From positions 591,001 through 655,000 of the forward strand of contig NZ_CP102409.1 of NCBI RefSeq assembly GCF_024628725.1: DNA of 64,000 nucleotides. The letters are read 5' to 3'. The translations under genes and the position numbers were made by a program. Every line of letters begins with the position of its first letter. The first letter of the stretch is position 1. A model generated the notes under the pieces. The model saw only the letters and a list, made by a program, of their open reading frames with translations. It searched no databases and had not been told where the DNA came from. This stretch comes from Ruegeria sp. YS9 (lineage in GTDB: Bacteria; Pseudomonadota; Alphaproteobacteria; Rhodobacterales; Rhodobacteraceae). Shown here piece after piece: positions 45,001 to 54,289 of the stretch.

Positions 45001-45921
45001 TCAGGCTTTGGGATGCGCGCGGTTGTAGACCTCCATCAACCGCGCTGTGTCCACTGCCGTATAGGTCTGCGTCGTCGACAAGGAGGCGTGGCCCAGAAGT
45101 TCCTGAATGGCACGCAGGTCGCCTCCGGCTGTAAGCAGGTGGGTGGCAAAGCTGTGCCGCATGGCGTGGGGCGTTGCAGTAGATGGCAGGCCCAATTGCA
45201 TACGTGCCTTGGCCATGACCCCTTGGATCGCGCGCGGGTTCAGTGCCCCTCCTCGGACGCCGCGAAACAGGGCTTTGTCCTGTGCTTGCGGATGGGGACA
45301 TAGCTTCAGGTATCTGTCGACCGCTTCCCGAGCCGCGGGAAGAACCGGTACGACCCGCTCTTTGTCGCCTTTGCCGACGATGCGCAGCGTGGCGGGCAAA
45401 GGTGCGTCCGAACCGGTCAGGGACAGTGCCTCGGATATGCGCAGTCCGCATCCATAAAGCAGCGTGACAACCGCGACGTCGCGGGCTGCGACCCAGTCCG
45501 ACGTGGATTGCAGTTCCACTGTATCGATCATGGCGCGGGCTGCGTCTTCGGCCAGTGGACGGGGCAGTTTCTTGGTGAATTTTGGCGCGCGGGTGGACAG
45601 AACGGCGGTGGGCTCGAACCCCTCACGCTCTGCCAGCCAACGGTAGAAGCTTTTGACCGCCGACAGTTTGCGCGCCAAAGACCGCGCGCTGACATCTGCG
45701 CCGCGCTGATCCGCCATCCAGGCGCGCATATCCGACACCGTGATCCGTTCCAGTGCTTTCAGGCCATGCCGTTCGGCGTGATGCAGGGTCATGAACGACA
45801 GAAACTCGACGACATCGCCTCGATAGGCGTTTTGCGTGTTCTCGGATCGTCCGGCCAGTGCGCCGAGGCTGTCCAGCCAATGCTGAAGCGCGTCGCGGCA
45901 GGCGGGTGAGATCAGGCTCAC
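45001..45921 (-). CDS. xerC: Site-specific tyrosine recombinase XerC
   Basis: 306 residues. N-terminal SAM-like DNA-binding domain (about 1-105), then the catalytic domain with R161, K184, H252, R255, H278 and Y287 in the expected spacing (GCGLRISEAL, HAMRHSFATHLL, LLGHASLSTTQTY). With XerD it resolves chromosome dimers at dif. It starts with GTG overlapping the DUF484 stop by four bases, a pairing conserved in proteobacteria. The genomic context identifies it as the housekeeping enzyme rather than an integrase. Confidence 0.94.
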   Translation of the reverse strand: MSLISPACRDALQHWLDSLGALAGRSENTQNAYRGDVVEFLSFMTLHHAERHGLKALERITVSDMRAWMADQRGADVSARSLARKLSAVKSFYRWLAEREGFEPTAVLSTRAPKFTKKLPRPLAEDAARAMIDTVELQSTSDWVAARDVAVVTLLYGCGLRISEALSLTGSDAPLPATLRIVGKGDKERVVPVLPAAREAVDRYLKLCPHPQAQDKALFRGVRGGALNPRAIQGVMAKARMQLGLPSTATPHAMRHSFATHLLTAGGDLRAIQELLGHASLSTTQTYTAVDTARLMEVYNRAHPKA

Positions 45922-46625
45922 GACAGCCAGTGGCGCATCGAGCGTTCGAATACGCCGGCAAAAAAGGCCAGAAGATCGGTGCCCAGCTGCGGAGTGAAAT
46001 GCCGCGGGTCGCGGGCTGCCATGACGATCATGCCCGGAAGACGACCGGCCCCGAGGTCAAGCTTCAGGCAGGCCTCGGAACGAAGCTGATCGGCCTGTGA
46101 CCCGAAAATGCGGCGGCTTGGCTGATGGATTTCCCGCAAGATCACGTCCCGTGCGGGGCCACCGCGATCAATGGTCAGATATCGGTCGATGAAGCCGGGT
46201 TCCGCGATCGTCAGGACACCACCCAGCGTGTCAATCGCAGGATCGTTCTGAACCACGGTGGTTTCCAGAACCAGCGTAACGCTGTCGACGCGCAGGATGT
46301 CCGCCACATCGGCGCCCAGCGCGCGCAGGAAATCTTCGAACTCGACAGGTTCCAGCAATCGCAGAATGGCGCGGTGGACCTGATTGGTGCCCGCAAGGTT
46401 TTCATAGGCCGCGGCGATGACGGAACGGTGGGTGTCTTCCAGACGATCCAGCCGGGCCTCGAGCCGTTGCATCGCAATGCCGCGCAGATCAATCACGTTG
46501 TCGCCGCGTGCTTGCTCGTTGGCTGCGACAAGCGCCTGCATCAGGTCTTTGTCGTCCAGCACGACATCCGGCTCGGCCAGAATTGCCGCGCGGAGGTTAT
46601 CCTCGAGTTTGGGATTGCTGCTCAT
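45918..46625 (-). CDS. DUF484 family (GAF-like) protein
   Basis: 235 residues. An N-terminal helical part (about 1-85) with RLEARLDRLEDTHRSVIAAAYEN precedes a GAF-like domain (about 95-235) that would bind a ligand. DUF484 genes regularly precede xerC, as here, with a four-base overlap, but their role in recombination or division is unknown. Upstream lies a gap with terminators of the fsa gene. Confidence 0.85.
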   Translation of the reverse strand: MSSNPKLEDNLRAAILAEPDVVLDDKDLMQALVAANEQARGDNVIDLRGIAMQRLEARLDRLEDTHRSVIAAAYENLAGTNQVHRAILRLLEPVEFEDFLRALGADVADILRVDSVTLVLETTVVQNDPAIDTLGGVLTIAEPGFIDRYLTIDRGGPARDVILREIHQPSRRIFGSQADQLRSEACLKLDLGAGRLPGMIVMAARDPRHFTPQLGTDLLAFFAGVFERSMRHWLS

Positions 46626-46684
46626 GTTCCGTCCGGTCTTTTTTGTTGTCGCGGCTTATAACATGCCGGTCCGGATTTGCCTTG

Positions 46685-46720
46685 GAAAAAATGCATGCAA
46701 GGGTGGGTTTCCTTGCATGC
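46685..46720 (-). terminator. Strong intrinsic terminator downstream of fsa
   Basis: On the minus strand, GCATGCAAGG and CCTTGCATGC form a perfect 10-bp stem with an 8-base loop, followed by ATTTTTT (46692-46686). It ends fsa transcription ahead of the DUF484 gene. Confidence 0.9.
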
Positions 46721-46745
46721 TGTGGCGCAGGGGCTCCCGCCCGCC

Positions 46746-46768
46746 ATGCCTGATCACAGATCAGGCAT
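46746..46768. repeat. Perfect 10-bp inverted repeat with 3-base loop
   Basis: ATGCCTGATC ACA GATCAGGCAT, within the fsa 3' region. No T-run on either side. It may stabilise the fsa mRNA or be a protein-binding site. Confidence 0.6.
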
Positions 46769-46787
46769 TTGGCCGTTGGGCCGGGCG

Positions 46788-46805
46788 CGGCGCCTTTCGG
46801 CGCCG
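46788..46805. repeat. GC-rich 7-bp hairpin with TTTC loop
   Basis: CGGCGCC TTTC GGCGCCG, 17 bases beyond the fsa stop. First of three stacked hairpins read by the fsa transcript. Confidence 0.5.
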
Positions 46806-46822
46806 AGCGGTCGGGTCTGGGA

Positions 46823-47476
46823 TCAGAGGATCTTCTGACCGGTTTTGGCCCAGTCCGCGAGGAAGGTTTCCAGACCTTTGTCCGTCAACGGATGGTCGGC
46901 CAGTTTCTTGATGACGGCAGGCGGCGCAGTGATCACGTCGGCCCCGATGCGGGCGCTGTCGGTCACGTGGTTGACGGTACGGATCGATGCGGCAAGAATT
47001 TCGGTCTCGAACCCGTAGTTGTCATAGACCTGACGGATGTCTGCGATCAGGTCCATGCCGTCGAGGTTGATATCGTCAAGCCGTCCGATGAATGGCGAGA
47101 TGAATGTCGCGCCCGCCTTTGCAGCCAGAATCGCCTGATTGGTCGAGAAACAGAGGGTCACGTTGACCATCTGGCCTTCGTCGCTGAGCGTTTTGCAGGT
47201 TTTCAGGCCCGCCCATGTCAGCGGAACCTTCACGGCGATATTCGGCGCGATCTTGGCCAGCTTGCGGCCTTCGGCGATCATGTCGTCAGCTTCGGTAGCG
47301 ACAACCTCTGCCGATACCGGGCCGTCGACCAGCTCACAAATTTCTTTGGTTACTTCCAGAATGTCGCGACCCGATTTCAGGATCAGCGAAGGGTTGGTGG
47401 TTACGCCGTCCACCATGCCCAGATCGTTCAGTTCGGCGATGGCGTCGATTTCGGCTGTGTCTACGAAGAATTTCAT
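46823..47476 (-). CDS. fsa: Fructose-6-phosphate aldolase / transaldolase-like protein
   Basis: 217 residues, the short single-domain transaldolase form. The Schiff-base lysine is K83 in NIAVKVPLT; the N-terminal [13 protein letters not shown] and GVTTNPSL are diagnostic. The short form includes fructose-6-phosphate aldolases and genuine transaldolases, and this sequence does not settle which. The expected role is at the pentose phosphate to glycolysis junction. It is divergent from priA and ends in a run of three hairpins. Confidence 0.9.
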   Translation of the reverse strand: MKFFVDTAEIDAIAELNDLGMVDGVTTNPSLILKSGRDILEVTKEICELVDGPVSAEVVATEADDMIAEGRKLAKIAPNIAVKVPLTWAGLKTCKTLSDEGQMVNVTLCFSTNQAILAAKAGATFISPFIGRLDDINLDGMDLIADIRQVYDNYGFETEILAASIRTVNHVTDSARIGADVITAPPAVIKKLADHPLTDKGLETFLADWAKTGQKIL

Positions 47477-47564
47477 GAGGGCAGTCCTTTGATGGGTTGG
47501 CCTTGGTCGCGGATGGCTTTACCTCAAAGAGACCCCTGCTGGAACCCCCTGCGAAGGACATGCC

Positions 47565-49760
47565 GTGAGCGCTAACGGATTTTTCGACCAAGGAGAGCTG
47601 GTTGCGGTGCTGACAACGCAGCCGCTTGACCGGACGCTGGATTACAAAGCGCCCGAAGGCGGGTGCGTTCTGGGCGCGTTTGTCGAGGTTCCTTTGGGCC
47701 CGCGCAAGGTGCTGGGGGTGGTCTGGGGGCCGGGGCAGGGTGGTTTTGATCTGAGCAAGGCGCGGTCGGTGATCCGGGTTCTCGAAGTTGCTCCGATGCG
47801 CGAAGAGATGCGGGTGTTTCTGGAGAAGGTTGCCGATTACACTCTGACGCCAATGCCTGCGATGCTGCGTCTGGCGACGCGGGCACCGGGCCTGGGTGAT
47901 CCGCCGTCTATGCGCAAGGTCTACCGGCTGGGTGATACTGAACCTGACCGAATGACCGATGCCCGGACCCGGGTTCTGGAGGTATTGCGGGATTATGGCG
48001 GGCTGGCCTTTACCTTGAAGGAACTCGCCGAACAGGCAGGTGTAACGTCATCTGTTGTCAAGGGGTTGGTCAAACAAGGCGCCGTGCGCGAAGAGGACAG
48101 CCCGCGCGACCTGCCTTATCCGCATCTTGATCCGGACCTGCCCGGGAAAGACCTGACCGCGGATCAGGCAGCGGCGGTCAAACGGCTTCAGGCCGGGCAG
48201 CGGACAGGCGATTACGGCACCACGCTGCTGAAAGGCGTTACCGGTTCCGGCAAGACCGAGGTCTATTTGGAGGCCGTGGCCGAGGCGTTGCGCATGGGGC
48301 GGCAGGCCTTGGTTCTGCTTCCCGAGATTGCCCTGACCGCAGAATTTCTGACCCGGGTCGAGGCGCGGTTCGGTGCGCGCCCGGCGGAATGGCATTCCGG
48401 CGCGACGATGACGGAACGGCGCCGGGTCTGGCGGATGGTCGGACAGGGGAATGCGCAACTGGTCGTGGGCGCCCGGTCGGCGCTGTTTCTGCCATTCCGC
48501 GATCTGGGGCTTGTGGTGGTCGATGAAGAACACGACACGTCCTACAAACAGGAAGACGGCGTGCACTACAGCGCCCGCGACATGGCAGTTCTGCGCTCGG
48601 CGATCTGTGGCGCCCGGGTGATTCTGGCCAGCGCGACGCCTTCGCTGGAAAGCTGGGCCAATGCCGAGGCCGGCAAATATGAACGGCTCGACCTGACCTC
48701 GCGCTTTGGAGCGGCGGTATTGCCCGAGATGAAGCCCATCGACATGCGGGCCGAACAGATGACTCCCGGAACGTGGGTTTCTCCGTCTTTGCGGCAAGCG
48801 GTGCAGCAGCGGATCGAAAAAGGCGAACAATCGCTATTGTTCATCAACCGCCGTGGCTATGCGCCGGTCACGTTGTGCCGGGCCTGCGGTGAGCAGATCG
48901 CCTGTGATCATTGCGACGCACGCATGGTCGAGCATCGGTTTCTCAAGCGGCTGATGTGCCACCAATGCGGTGAAACCAAGCCGATGCCCGAAGCCTGCCC
49001 CTCTTGCGGCGTGGAAGGCAAGCTGGCCCCGGTCGGGCCGGGGATCGAACGGCTGGCGGAAGAAGCCGAGGCGACCTTCCCAGAGGCAAACATCGCGATG
49101 CTGAGCTCTGATCTGTTCGGTTCGGCGCGGGCCTTGAAGGCCAAGATTGAAGAGATCGCCGCCGGGGATGCCGATATTATCATCGGTACGCAGCTGGTGG
49201 CCAAGGGCCACAACTTTCCCAAACTCACATTGGTCGGTGTGATCGACGCTGACCTTTCCCTGCATGGCGCGGACCTGCGCGCGGCTGAGCGTACGTTTCA
49301 ATTGATGCGGCAAGTGGCCGGGCGCGCGGGACGGGCGGACAAGCCGGGGCAGGCGTTGTTGCAGACATTTCAACCGGAACACCCGGTGATCCGGGCCATC
49401 CTGTCGGGTGACGAGGAAGGGTTCTGGAAAGCCGAGGCAGCGGGTCGGCAGGCGGCAGGCGTGCCGCCCTATGGTCGCATGGCCGGGATCGTGTTGTCGG
49501 GCCCCGAGGTCGGGCCGGTTTTCGATATCGGCAATGCAATGGCACGCAACGATACACCTTTGACGCAGATCGGTGCTCAGGTCTTTGGCCCGGCGCCGGC
49601 ACCCATTGCACGTATACGTGGCCGCCACAGAGTACGCTTATTGGTGAAAGCCCCGAAAGGGGCGCCGATTCAGGATGCCATTGCCCGCTGGATCGCCCCA
49701 TTGCGTCTGAAGGGTGATATCCGTCTGACCGTCGATATTGACCCACAGAATTTTTATTGA
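47565..49760 (+). CDS. priA: Primosomal protein N' (replication restart helicase)
   Basis: 731 residues with a GTG start at 47565 and GAAGGA upstream. N-terminal 3'-DNA-binding domain (about 10-110), winged helix, then a superfamily 2 helicase with Walker A in GVTGSGKTEVYLE, Walker B VVDEEHDTSYKQ, and zinc-binding cysteines in CRACGEQIACDHC and CHQCGE...CPSCG. It reloads the replisome at stalled forks. It is separated by 88 bases from divergent fsa. Confidence 0.95.
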   Translation: MSANGFFDQGELVAVLTTQPLDRTLDYKAPEGGCVLGAFVEVPLGPRKVLGVVWGPGQGGFDLSKARSVIRVLEVAPMREEMRVFLEKVADYTLTPMPAMLRLATRAPGLGDPPSMRKVYRLGDTEPDRMTDARTRVLEVLRDYGGLAFTLKELAEQAGVTSSVVKGLVKQGAVREEDSPRDLPYPHLDPDLPGKDLTADQAAAVKRLQAGQRTGDYGTTLLKGVTGSGKTEVYLEAVAEALRMGRQALVLLPEIALTAEFLTRVEARFGARPAEWHSGATMTERRRVWRMVGQGNAQLVVGARSALFLPFRDLGLVVVDEEHDTSYKQEDGVHYSARDMAVLRSAICGARVILASATPSLESWANAEAGKYERLDLTSRFGAAVLPEMKPIDMRAEQMTPGTWVSPSLRQAVQQRIEKGEQSLLFINRRGYAPVTLCRACGEQIACDHCDARMVEHRFLKRLMCHQCGETKPMPEACPSCGVEGKLAPVGPGIERLAEEAEATFPEANIAMLSSDLFGSARALKAKIEEIAAGDADIIIGTQLVAKGHNFPKLTLVGVIDADLSLHGADLRAAERTFQLMRQVAGRAGRADKPGQALLQTFQPEHPVIRAILSGDEEGFWKAEAAGRQAAGVPPYGRMAGIVLSGPEVGPVFDIGNAMARNDTPLTQIGAQVFGPAPAPIARIRGRHRVRLLVKAPKGAPIQDAIARWIAPLRLKGDIRLTVDIDPQNFY

Positions 49761-49839
49761 CCTCTGCATCTGTGCAGGGTGATTGTGCGCAGACCGCTTC
49801 CCTCTCGCCAAAGCGGTGAAATGGGCGTAGAGGGGGCTC

Positions 49840-51072
49840 ATGCTGAAACCCATGCCCCTTGCCGAGGCTAAGAGCCTGCCGTTCTGGCGCCGCCCCATCA
49901 CGCTGTTGTTCATGATGGCGCTGACCATGCCCATTGCGTTCAACGCATGGAGCGCGCTGCTGAACAACTTCGTTATTGAGGTGGCGAATTTTGATGGCGC
50001 GGATATCGGTCTGCTGCATACGGTGCGCGAGATTCCGGGGTTTCTGGCGGTTGGCGTGATTGCCGTCATCATTTTCATTCGCGAGCAGGTGCTGGCGATG
50101 ATCTCTCTGATGATGCTTGGTGTCGCAACGGCGGTGACCGCGTGGTTCCCCAGCCTGGGCGGGTTGCTTTTCGTGACCTTGTTCAGCTCGATCGGGTTCC
50201 ATTACTACGAGACCGTGAACCAGTCGCTTCAATTGCAGTGGCTGCCCAAGGATCGTGCTCCGCAGGTGCTGGGATGGCTGGTTGCGATGGGATCGGCGGC
50301 GACCATGGTGGTGTATGGGCTGATCGTACTGACCTGGGATCGCTTTGATCTGTCCTACAACTTTGTATTCATGGCGTCGGGTGGTGTTACGGCTGCGCTG
50401 GCCCTGTTCTGTCTGTTCGCCTATCCGCAATTCGATGCGCCCACGCCGCAGACCAAGAAGCTGATCCTGCGCCGCCGGTATTGGCTGTATTATGCATTGC
50501 AGTTCATGGCAGGCGCGCGGCGGCAGATATTTGTCGTCTTTGCCGGGTTCATGATGGTCGAGAAATTCGGCTTTGAAGTGCATGAGCTCACCAGCCTTTA
50601 CCTGATCAACCTGATGATCAACATGCTGGCCGCCCCATTGCTGGGAAAGGCGGTTGCAAAGTTCGGTGAGCGGCGCACGCTGATATTCGAATACACCGGT
50701 CTGGCCATCGTGTTCGCAGCCTATGGCGGCATCTATTGGTTCGGCTGGGGTGTTCTGCTTGCGGCGACCCTTTATGTGATCGACCACGTGCTGTTTGCAC
50801 TGGCTTTGGCGTTGAAAACCTATTTCCAGAAAATCGCCGACCCTGCCGATATCGCGCCGACCGCTGCGGTGGCCTTCACGATCAATCATATTGCGGCGGT
50901 GTTTTTGCCCGCTTTGCTTGGCCTGCTTTGGGTCGTGTCGCCGGGCGCCGTGTTTGGCCTGGCCACGGCGATGGCGATCGTTTCGCTGCTGCTGTCCCTG
51001 TTGATCCCGCGTCATCCCGAGCCCGGCAACGAGACCATCCTGACCAAATACGCCCCCGCCCCTGCGGAATAG
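49840..51072 (+). CDS. Major facilitator superfamily transporter
   Basis: 410 residues with twelve hydrophobic segments and a cytoplasmic loop after segment six (about 195-215, TPQTKKLILRRRYW). The N-terminus is short and cytoplasmic. GGGG precedes the ATG. No substrate motif is recognisable, and the neighbours (priA, prmA) give no hint. The charged residues in segments two and five could couple protons. An efflux role is as likely as uptake. Confidence 0.83.
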   Translation: MLKPMPLAEAKSLPFWRRPITLLFMMALTMPIAFNAWSALLNNFVIEVANFDGADIGLLHTVREIPGFLAVGVIAVIIFIREQVLAMISLMMLGVATAVTAWFPSLGGLLFVTLFSSIGFHYYETVNQSLQLQWLPKDRAPQVLGWLVAMGSAATMVVYGLIVLTWDRFDLSYNFVFMASGGVTAALALFCLFAYPQFDAPTPQTKKLILRRRYWLYYALQFMAGARRQIFVVFAGFMMVEKFGFEVHELTSLYLINLMINMLAAPLLGKAVAKFGERRTLIFEYTGLAIVFAAYGGIYWFGWGVLLAATLYVIDHVLFALALALKTYFQKIADPADIAPTAAVAFTINHIAAVFLPALLGLLWVVSPGAVFGLATAMAIVSLLLSLLIPRHPEPGNETILTKYAPAPAE

Positions 51073-51138
51073 GCCTCGGCGCTTGACCTTGACGGCGCGG
51101 CGTCCTAGGCGCGGTGTCAATCGAGACAGGAGGCCCCA

Positions 51139-52017
51139 ATGCCCACATTCACCGCACTGACGACGCTGACAGGTAAGAAGGCCGCCGAAGGTCTGGGCGA
51201 GGCGATGGAACGTCTGGAGCCGGAACCAACCGGCGTTGGTGTGTTCGAGGTCGAAGACGGATCCGGCCTGTGGGAGGTCGGCGGATATTTCACCGAAGCC
51301 CCGGACGAAACCGCACTGGCGGTTCTGGCCGCCGCGTTCGACGCCAAACCGTTTGTTGTTTCAGAGCTGCCGGAAACCGACTGGGTTGCGCATGTGCGAC
51401 GCGAGCTTGCGCCCGTCGAGGCGGGGCGTTTCTTTGTCTATGGAAGCCATGATGCCGACAAGCTGCCCGAAGGCCGCATCCCTTTGCTGATCGAGGCCGC
51501 AATGGCCTTTGGCACCGGCCACCATGGTACGACGTTGGGTTGCCTCAAGGCCTTTGACAGATTGCTGGACGAAGGCTTCACCGCGACGAAAGTGGCGGAT
51601 ATCGGCTGCGGCACCGCCGTTCTGGCCATGGCCGCAGCCCGGGTCTGGGACGGTGACATCATTGCCAGCGATATTGATGAAGTGGCCGTTGACGTGGCCG
51701 AAGCCAACCTCAAGGCGAACGGGATGTCCGGTGCCGTGCGGTGCGTGGAAGCCGCGGGTTTCGACCACCCCGATCTCAGGGCGCACGCGCCCTACGACCT
51801 GATCTTTGCCAATATTCTCAAAGGTCCTCTGGTCGCCCTCTCGCCGGAAATCGCGGCGAATCTGCGTCCCGGAGGGTATGCAATCCTGTCGGGGATCCTC
51901 AACGAACAGGCCGATGATGTGGTGTCCGTTTATTCTCAAAATGAATTCAATCTTGCTCATAGAGGTGAGATTGGTGAATGGACGACCCTAATCTTAATGA
52001 AACAGGGCGCAAACTAG
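51139..52017 (+). CDS. prmA: Ribosomal protein L11 methyltransferase
   Basis: 292 residues. ATG at 51139 follows a textbook AGGAGG. The class I methyltransferase core has AFGTGHHGTT at 123-132, the S-adenosylmethionine motif DIGCGTA at 154-160, an acidic ASDIDEVAV (motif II), and IFANIL as the motif IV counterpart. The N-terminal substrate domain (about 1-110) has the two repeated beta-alpha parts usual for PrmA. It trimethylates L11. Confidence 0.93.
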   Translation: MPTFTALTTLTGKKAAEGLGEAMERLEPEPTGVGVFEVEDGSGLWEVGGYFTEAPDETALAVLAAAFDAKPFVVSELPETDWVAHVRRELAPVEAGRFFVYGSHDADKLPEGRIPLLIEAAMAFGTGHHGTTLGCLKAFDRLLDEGFTATKVADIGCGTAVLAMAAARVWDGDIIASDIDEVAVDVAEANLKANGMSGAVRCVEAAGFDHPDLRAHAPYDLIFANILKGPLVALSPEIAANLRPGGYAILSGILNEQADDVVSVYSQNEFNLAHRGEIGEWTTLILMKQGAN

Positions 52018-52118
52018 GCCATTTGCAGGAGTTTTGTGGAATTTTGCCACGTTTTTGTCGTAATCTCTTTTTACCGTTTTCTGACTGAAGTCGAGGGGGG
52101 CGGTTTTTGGAGGCTGCC

Positions 52119-52463
52119 ATGACGGGTAAACAACTGGAGTTCACTCAGCGCGTTAATCGCCTGAACAAAAAACATCAAAAGATGAGCCGTGGCTATCGCG
52201 CGACGATGCGCAGGGATGGTCTGGTCGTCATGAAACCGCAGCGGGTAAGCTCGGCAGTGCCGGCCAGGGTGCTGTTGCTTACGCTGTTGGGTGTCATAGC
52301 GTTCAAAGCGTTTCTTTTGTCCAGCCTTGGCCCGACCGGATACCAATACCGGATCGACAGTTTGAACGAAGGCACATCGGTCGAAAAAGCCGGTGCCTGG
52401 GTGATGCAGATCGACCCGGTGTCACAGGCGATTGCCGCCCAGCTCAACAAGATTATGTACTGA
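52119..52463 (+). CDS. Small single-pass membrane protein of unknown function
   Basis: 114 residues from ATG 52119, which has GGAGG six bases upstream. A basic N-terminal 45 residues (many Lys/Arg, RVNRLNKKHQKMSRG) is followed by one membrane helix (about 48-67), then an extracytoplasmic part of about 45 residues. The basic N-terminus should face the cytoplasm. I do not recognise a family; similar small proteins sit near prmA in relatives I recall only vaguely, so no function is offered. A terminator hairpin follows the stop. Confidence 0.68.
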   Translation: MTGKQLEFTQRVNRLNKKHQKMSRGYRATMRRDGLVVMKPQRVSSAVPARVLLLTLLGVIAFKAFLLSSLGPTGYQYRIDSLNEGTSVEKAGAWVMQIDPVSQAIAAQLNKIMY

Positions 52464-52481
52464 ATCTCGGTTTTCGGAAAA

Positions 52482-52512
52482 AAACACCGCGTGCCTGGGG
52501 CGCGCGGTGTTT
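52482..52512. terminator. Bidirectional terminator
   Basis: AAACACCGCG (52482-52491) and CGCGGTGTTT (52503-52512) form a perfect 10-bp stem with an 11-base loop. On the minus strand a T-run of seven follows (52484-52478), ending the DUF1127 transcript; on the plus strand only TTTCTGTTT follows, for the upstream gene. Confidence 0.85.
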
Positions 52513-52564
52513 CTGTTTGCCCCTCAAGGGAGGAAGTAGGGGCGAATGCGAGTGGTGGTCGGTA

Positions 52565-52780
52565 TTACCGGCGACCTTGAGCGATGGCGTCGATGTCGCC
52601 ACGGCACAGGCCGATATCTTCCAGTTCACGATCGCTCAGACCGGTCAGCGCGTTGCGGGTAACGCGGGCGTCATTCCATTCGACGGCGGCGTTCACGGCC
52701 GATACGAAAAATGCGCCGATACGGCCAACGAGGCCGAACGAGCCAGTGGAGGCGAAGCGGGTGGTGTCCAGTGCAGCCAT
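52565..52780 (-). CDS. DUF1127 family small protein
   Basis: 71 residues. The C-terminal half carries the DUF1127 motif: TRNALTGLSDRELEDIGLCRGDID. The N-terminus is Gly/Phe-rich and may be loosely membrane associated. DUF1127 (YjiS) proteins are abundant in alphaproteobacteria; some have been connected to RNA turnover and phosphate/carbon control, as established for a few relatives only. AAGGA lies ahead of the ATG, and the gene has its own terminator, so it is probably a single-gene unit. Confidence 0.88.
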   Translation of the reverse strand: MAALDTTRFASTGSFGLVGRIGAFFVSAVNAAVEWNDARVTRNALTGLSDRELEDIGLCRGDIDAIAQGRR

Positions 52781-53113
52781 ATCCTGTTTCCTTCTGGTTG
52801 GTGTTCACTTTGCAGTCTTGCGATCTGCCCGGCATCTAGTGCCGCCAAATCACCTGCACAAGTTCAGTTTTTGCATGTGTCCTATGCGTTTCCTGCAATG
52901 CTCGAAAAGGCTGAAATCCCCTTAAAAAATTGGTGAAAACGCGTTCACAAAAGTGTCGAATTCAGACTTTTTGAAGTCGCAAATGGCGCGTTGAGTCGCC
53001 CATGGGACAGGTGTGTCGTTTTCAGGCCTTGGGTCAATTCGCTTGGAAAATGTTCACGCTTCGTGCTAGGCGTTGGAAAAAGATCACAGAACCCGAGCAG
53101 GCCGAGGCAAAAC
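52781..53113. other. 333-base divergent intergenic region
   Basis: Lies between DUF1127 (minus) and ruvC (plus). It is AT-richer in the middle (52915-52985, including a TTAAAAAATTGG tract and a short GACTT/AAGTC hairpin at 52964-52977) than its surroundings. It must contain both promoters. No LexA-like box or other clear operator was identified by eye. Confidence 0.4.
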
Positions 53114-53611
53114 ATGCGAATTCTGGGCATTGATCCGGGGCTTAGGACCCTGGGGTGGGGCGTCATCGAATCAAATGGCAGCCGCCTGAGCCATGTGGCC
53201 AACGGTTTGTGCAAGTCGGATGGGGATGATCTGGGTGAGCGGCTGTTGTCTCTTCACAACCAGATTGTCGAAGTCATCGCCGATCACCGACCGGACCAGG
53301 CGGCCATCGAACAGACCTTTGTGAACAAGGATGGCGCCGGTACGCTCAAACTGGGCCAGGCGCGGGGTGTTGCGCTGCTGACGCTGGCACAGGCCGGATT
53401 GCCGGTGGGGGAATACGCACCCAACCGCGTCAAAAAGACCGTGGTTGGTGTGGGTCATGCCGAGAAAGAGCAGGTGCTGCACATGGTCAAACTGCAATTG
53501 CCCGGATGTCAGCCTAAAGGGCCGGATGCGGCAGATGCGCTGGCGATTGCGATCTGCCATGCCTATTACGGCAAGACGCAACAGGTGCGTGTGAAAGAGG
53601 TGCGGGCATGA
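53114..53611 (+). CDS. ruvC: Holliday junction endodeoxyribonuclease RuvC
   Basis: 165 residues from ATG 53114 (MRILGIDPG); the frame runs upstream but without a start signal. Catalytic acidic residues D7, E66, D138 and D141 match the E. coli numbering. It resolves Holliday junctions made mobile by RuvAB. Its stop overlaps the ruvA start as ATGA, beginning a tight ruvCAB unit. Confidence 0.96.
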   Translation: MRILGIDPGLRTLGWGVIESNGSRLSHVANGLCKSDGDDLGERLLSLHNQIVEVIADHRPDQAAIEQTFVNKDGAGTLKLGQARGVALLTLAQAGLPVGEYAPNRVKKTVVGVGHAEKEQVLHMVKLQLPGCQPKGPDAADALAIAICHAYYGKTQQVRVKEVRA

Positions 53612-54285
53612 TTGGCAAACTTACAGGTCGCTTGGACTACCGCGCGGCGGATCACGTGCTGATCGATGTGCGTGGCGTTGGCTACATCGTCTATTGCTCT
53701 GATCGGACCATGGCCGCACTGCCGGGTGTGGGCGAGGCGGTCTCGATCTATACGGACATGGTCGTGCGCGAGGACCTGATGCAGCTTTATGGCTTTCTCT
53801 CGCTGGTCGAGAAGGAATGGCACCGCCTTTTGTGCTCGGTTCAGGGGGTCGGAGCGAAAGTCTCTCTGGCGATCCTCAGCGCGCTGGGGCCGGACGGTGT
53901 CAGCCGCGCAATCGCACTGGGAGATTGGGCGGCGGTCAAGGCGGCGAAAGGCGTGGGGCCGAAAACGGCGCAGCGGATTGTTTTGGATCTCAAGGACAAG
54001 GCGCCGGGCGTAATGGCCATGGGCGGCACGGTGACCGATGCGATGGATGGCCCTTCGATCGAAGTTGTCGAGCCTGTCGAGGCAGCGCCTGTTGCGAAGC
54101 GAACGCCAAAACCGGCCTCCGGGGCCGCTGCGGCATCAGCGGGTGCGCTGTCAGCCTTGTCCAATCTGGGTTATGGGCCGTCGGATGCAGCAGCCGCGGT
54201 TGCCGAGGCGGCCGCCAACAACCCGGATGCAGACGAAGCGGGTTTGATCCGTGCTGCCCTGCAATTGCTGGCTCCGAAAGGCTGA
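53608..54285 (+). CDS. ruvA: Holliday junction branch migration protein RuvA
   Basis: 225 residues. N-terminal OB-fold ([12 protein letters not shown]), helix-hairpin-helix pairs ([14 protein letters not shown] and [15 protein letters not shown]), an Ala/Pro-rich linker (about 140-170), and domain III that contacts RuvB ([16 protein letters not shown]). It targets RuvB to junctions. It is four bases overlapped with ruvC and separated by four from ruvB. The linker is a little longer than in E. coli. Confidence 0.96.
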   Translation: MIGKLTGRLDYRAADHVLIDVRGVGYIVYCSDRTMAALPGVGEAVSIYTDMVVREDLMQLYGFLSLVEKEWHRLLCSVQGVGAKVSLAILSALGPDGVSRAIALGDWAAVKAAKGVGPKTAQRIVLDLKDKAPGVMAMGGTVTDAMDGPSIEVVEPVEAAPVAKRTPKPASGAAAASAGALSALSNLGYGPSDAAAAVAEAAANNPDADEAGLIRAALQLLAPKG

Positions 54286-54289
54286 ATCA

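Noticed and set aside
49225..51120. 631-codon minus-strand frame opposite priA and the MFS gene
   Set aside because: Composition is His/Gln/Arg-rich as expected for an antisense frame; it spans two convincing genes.
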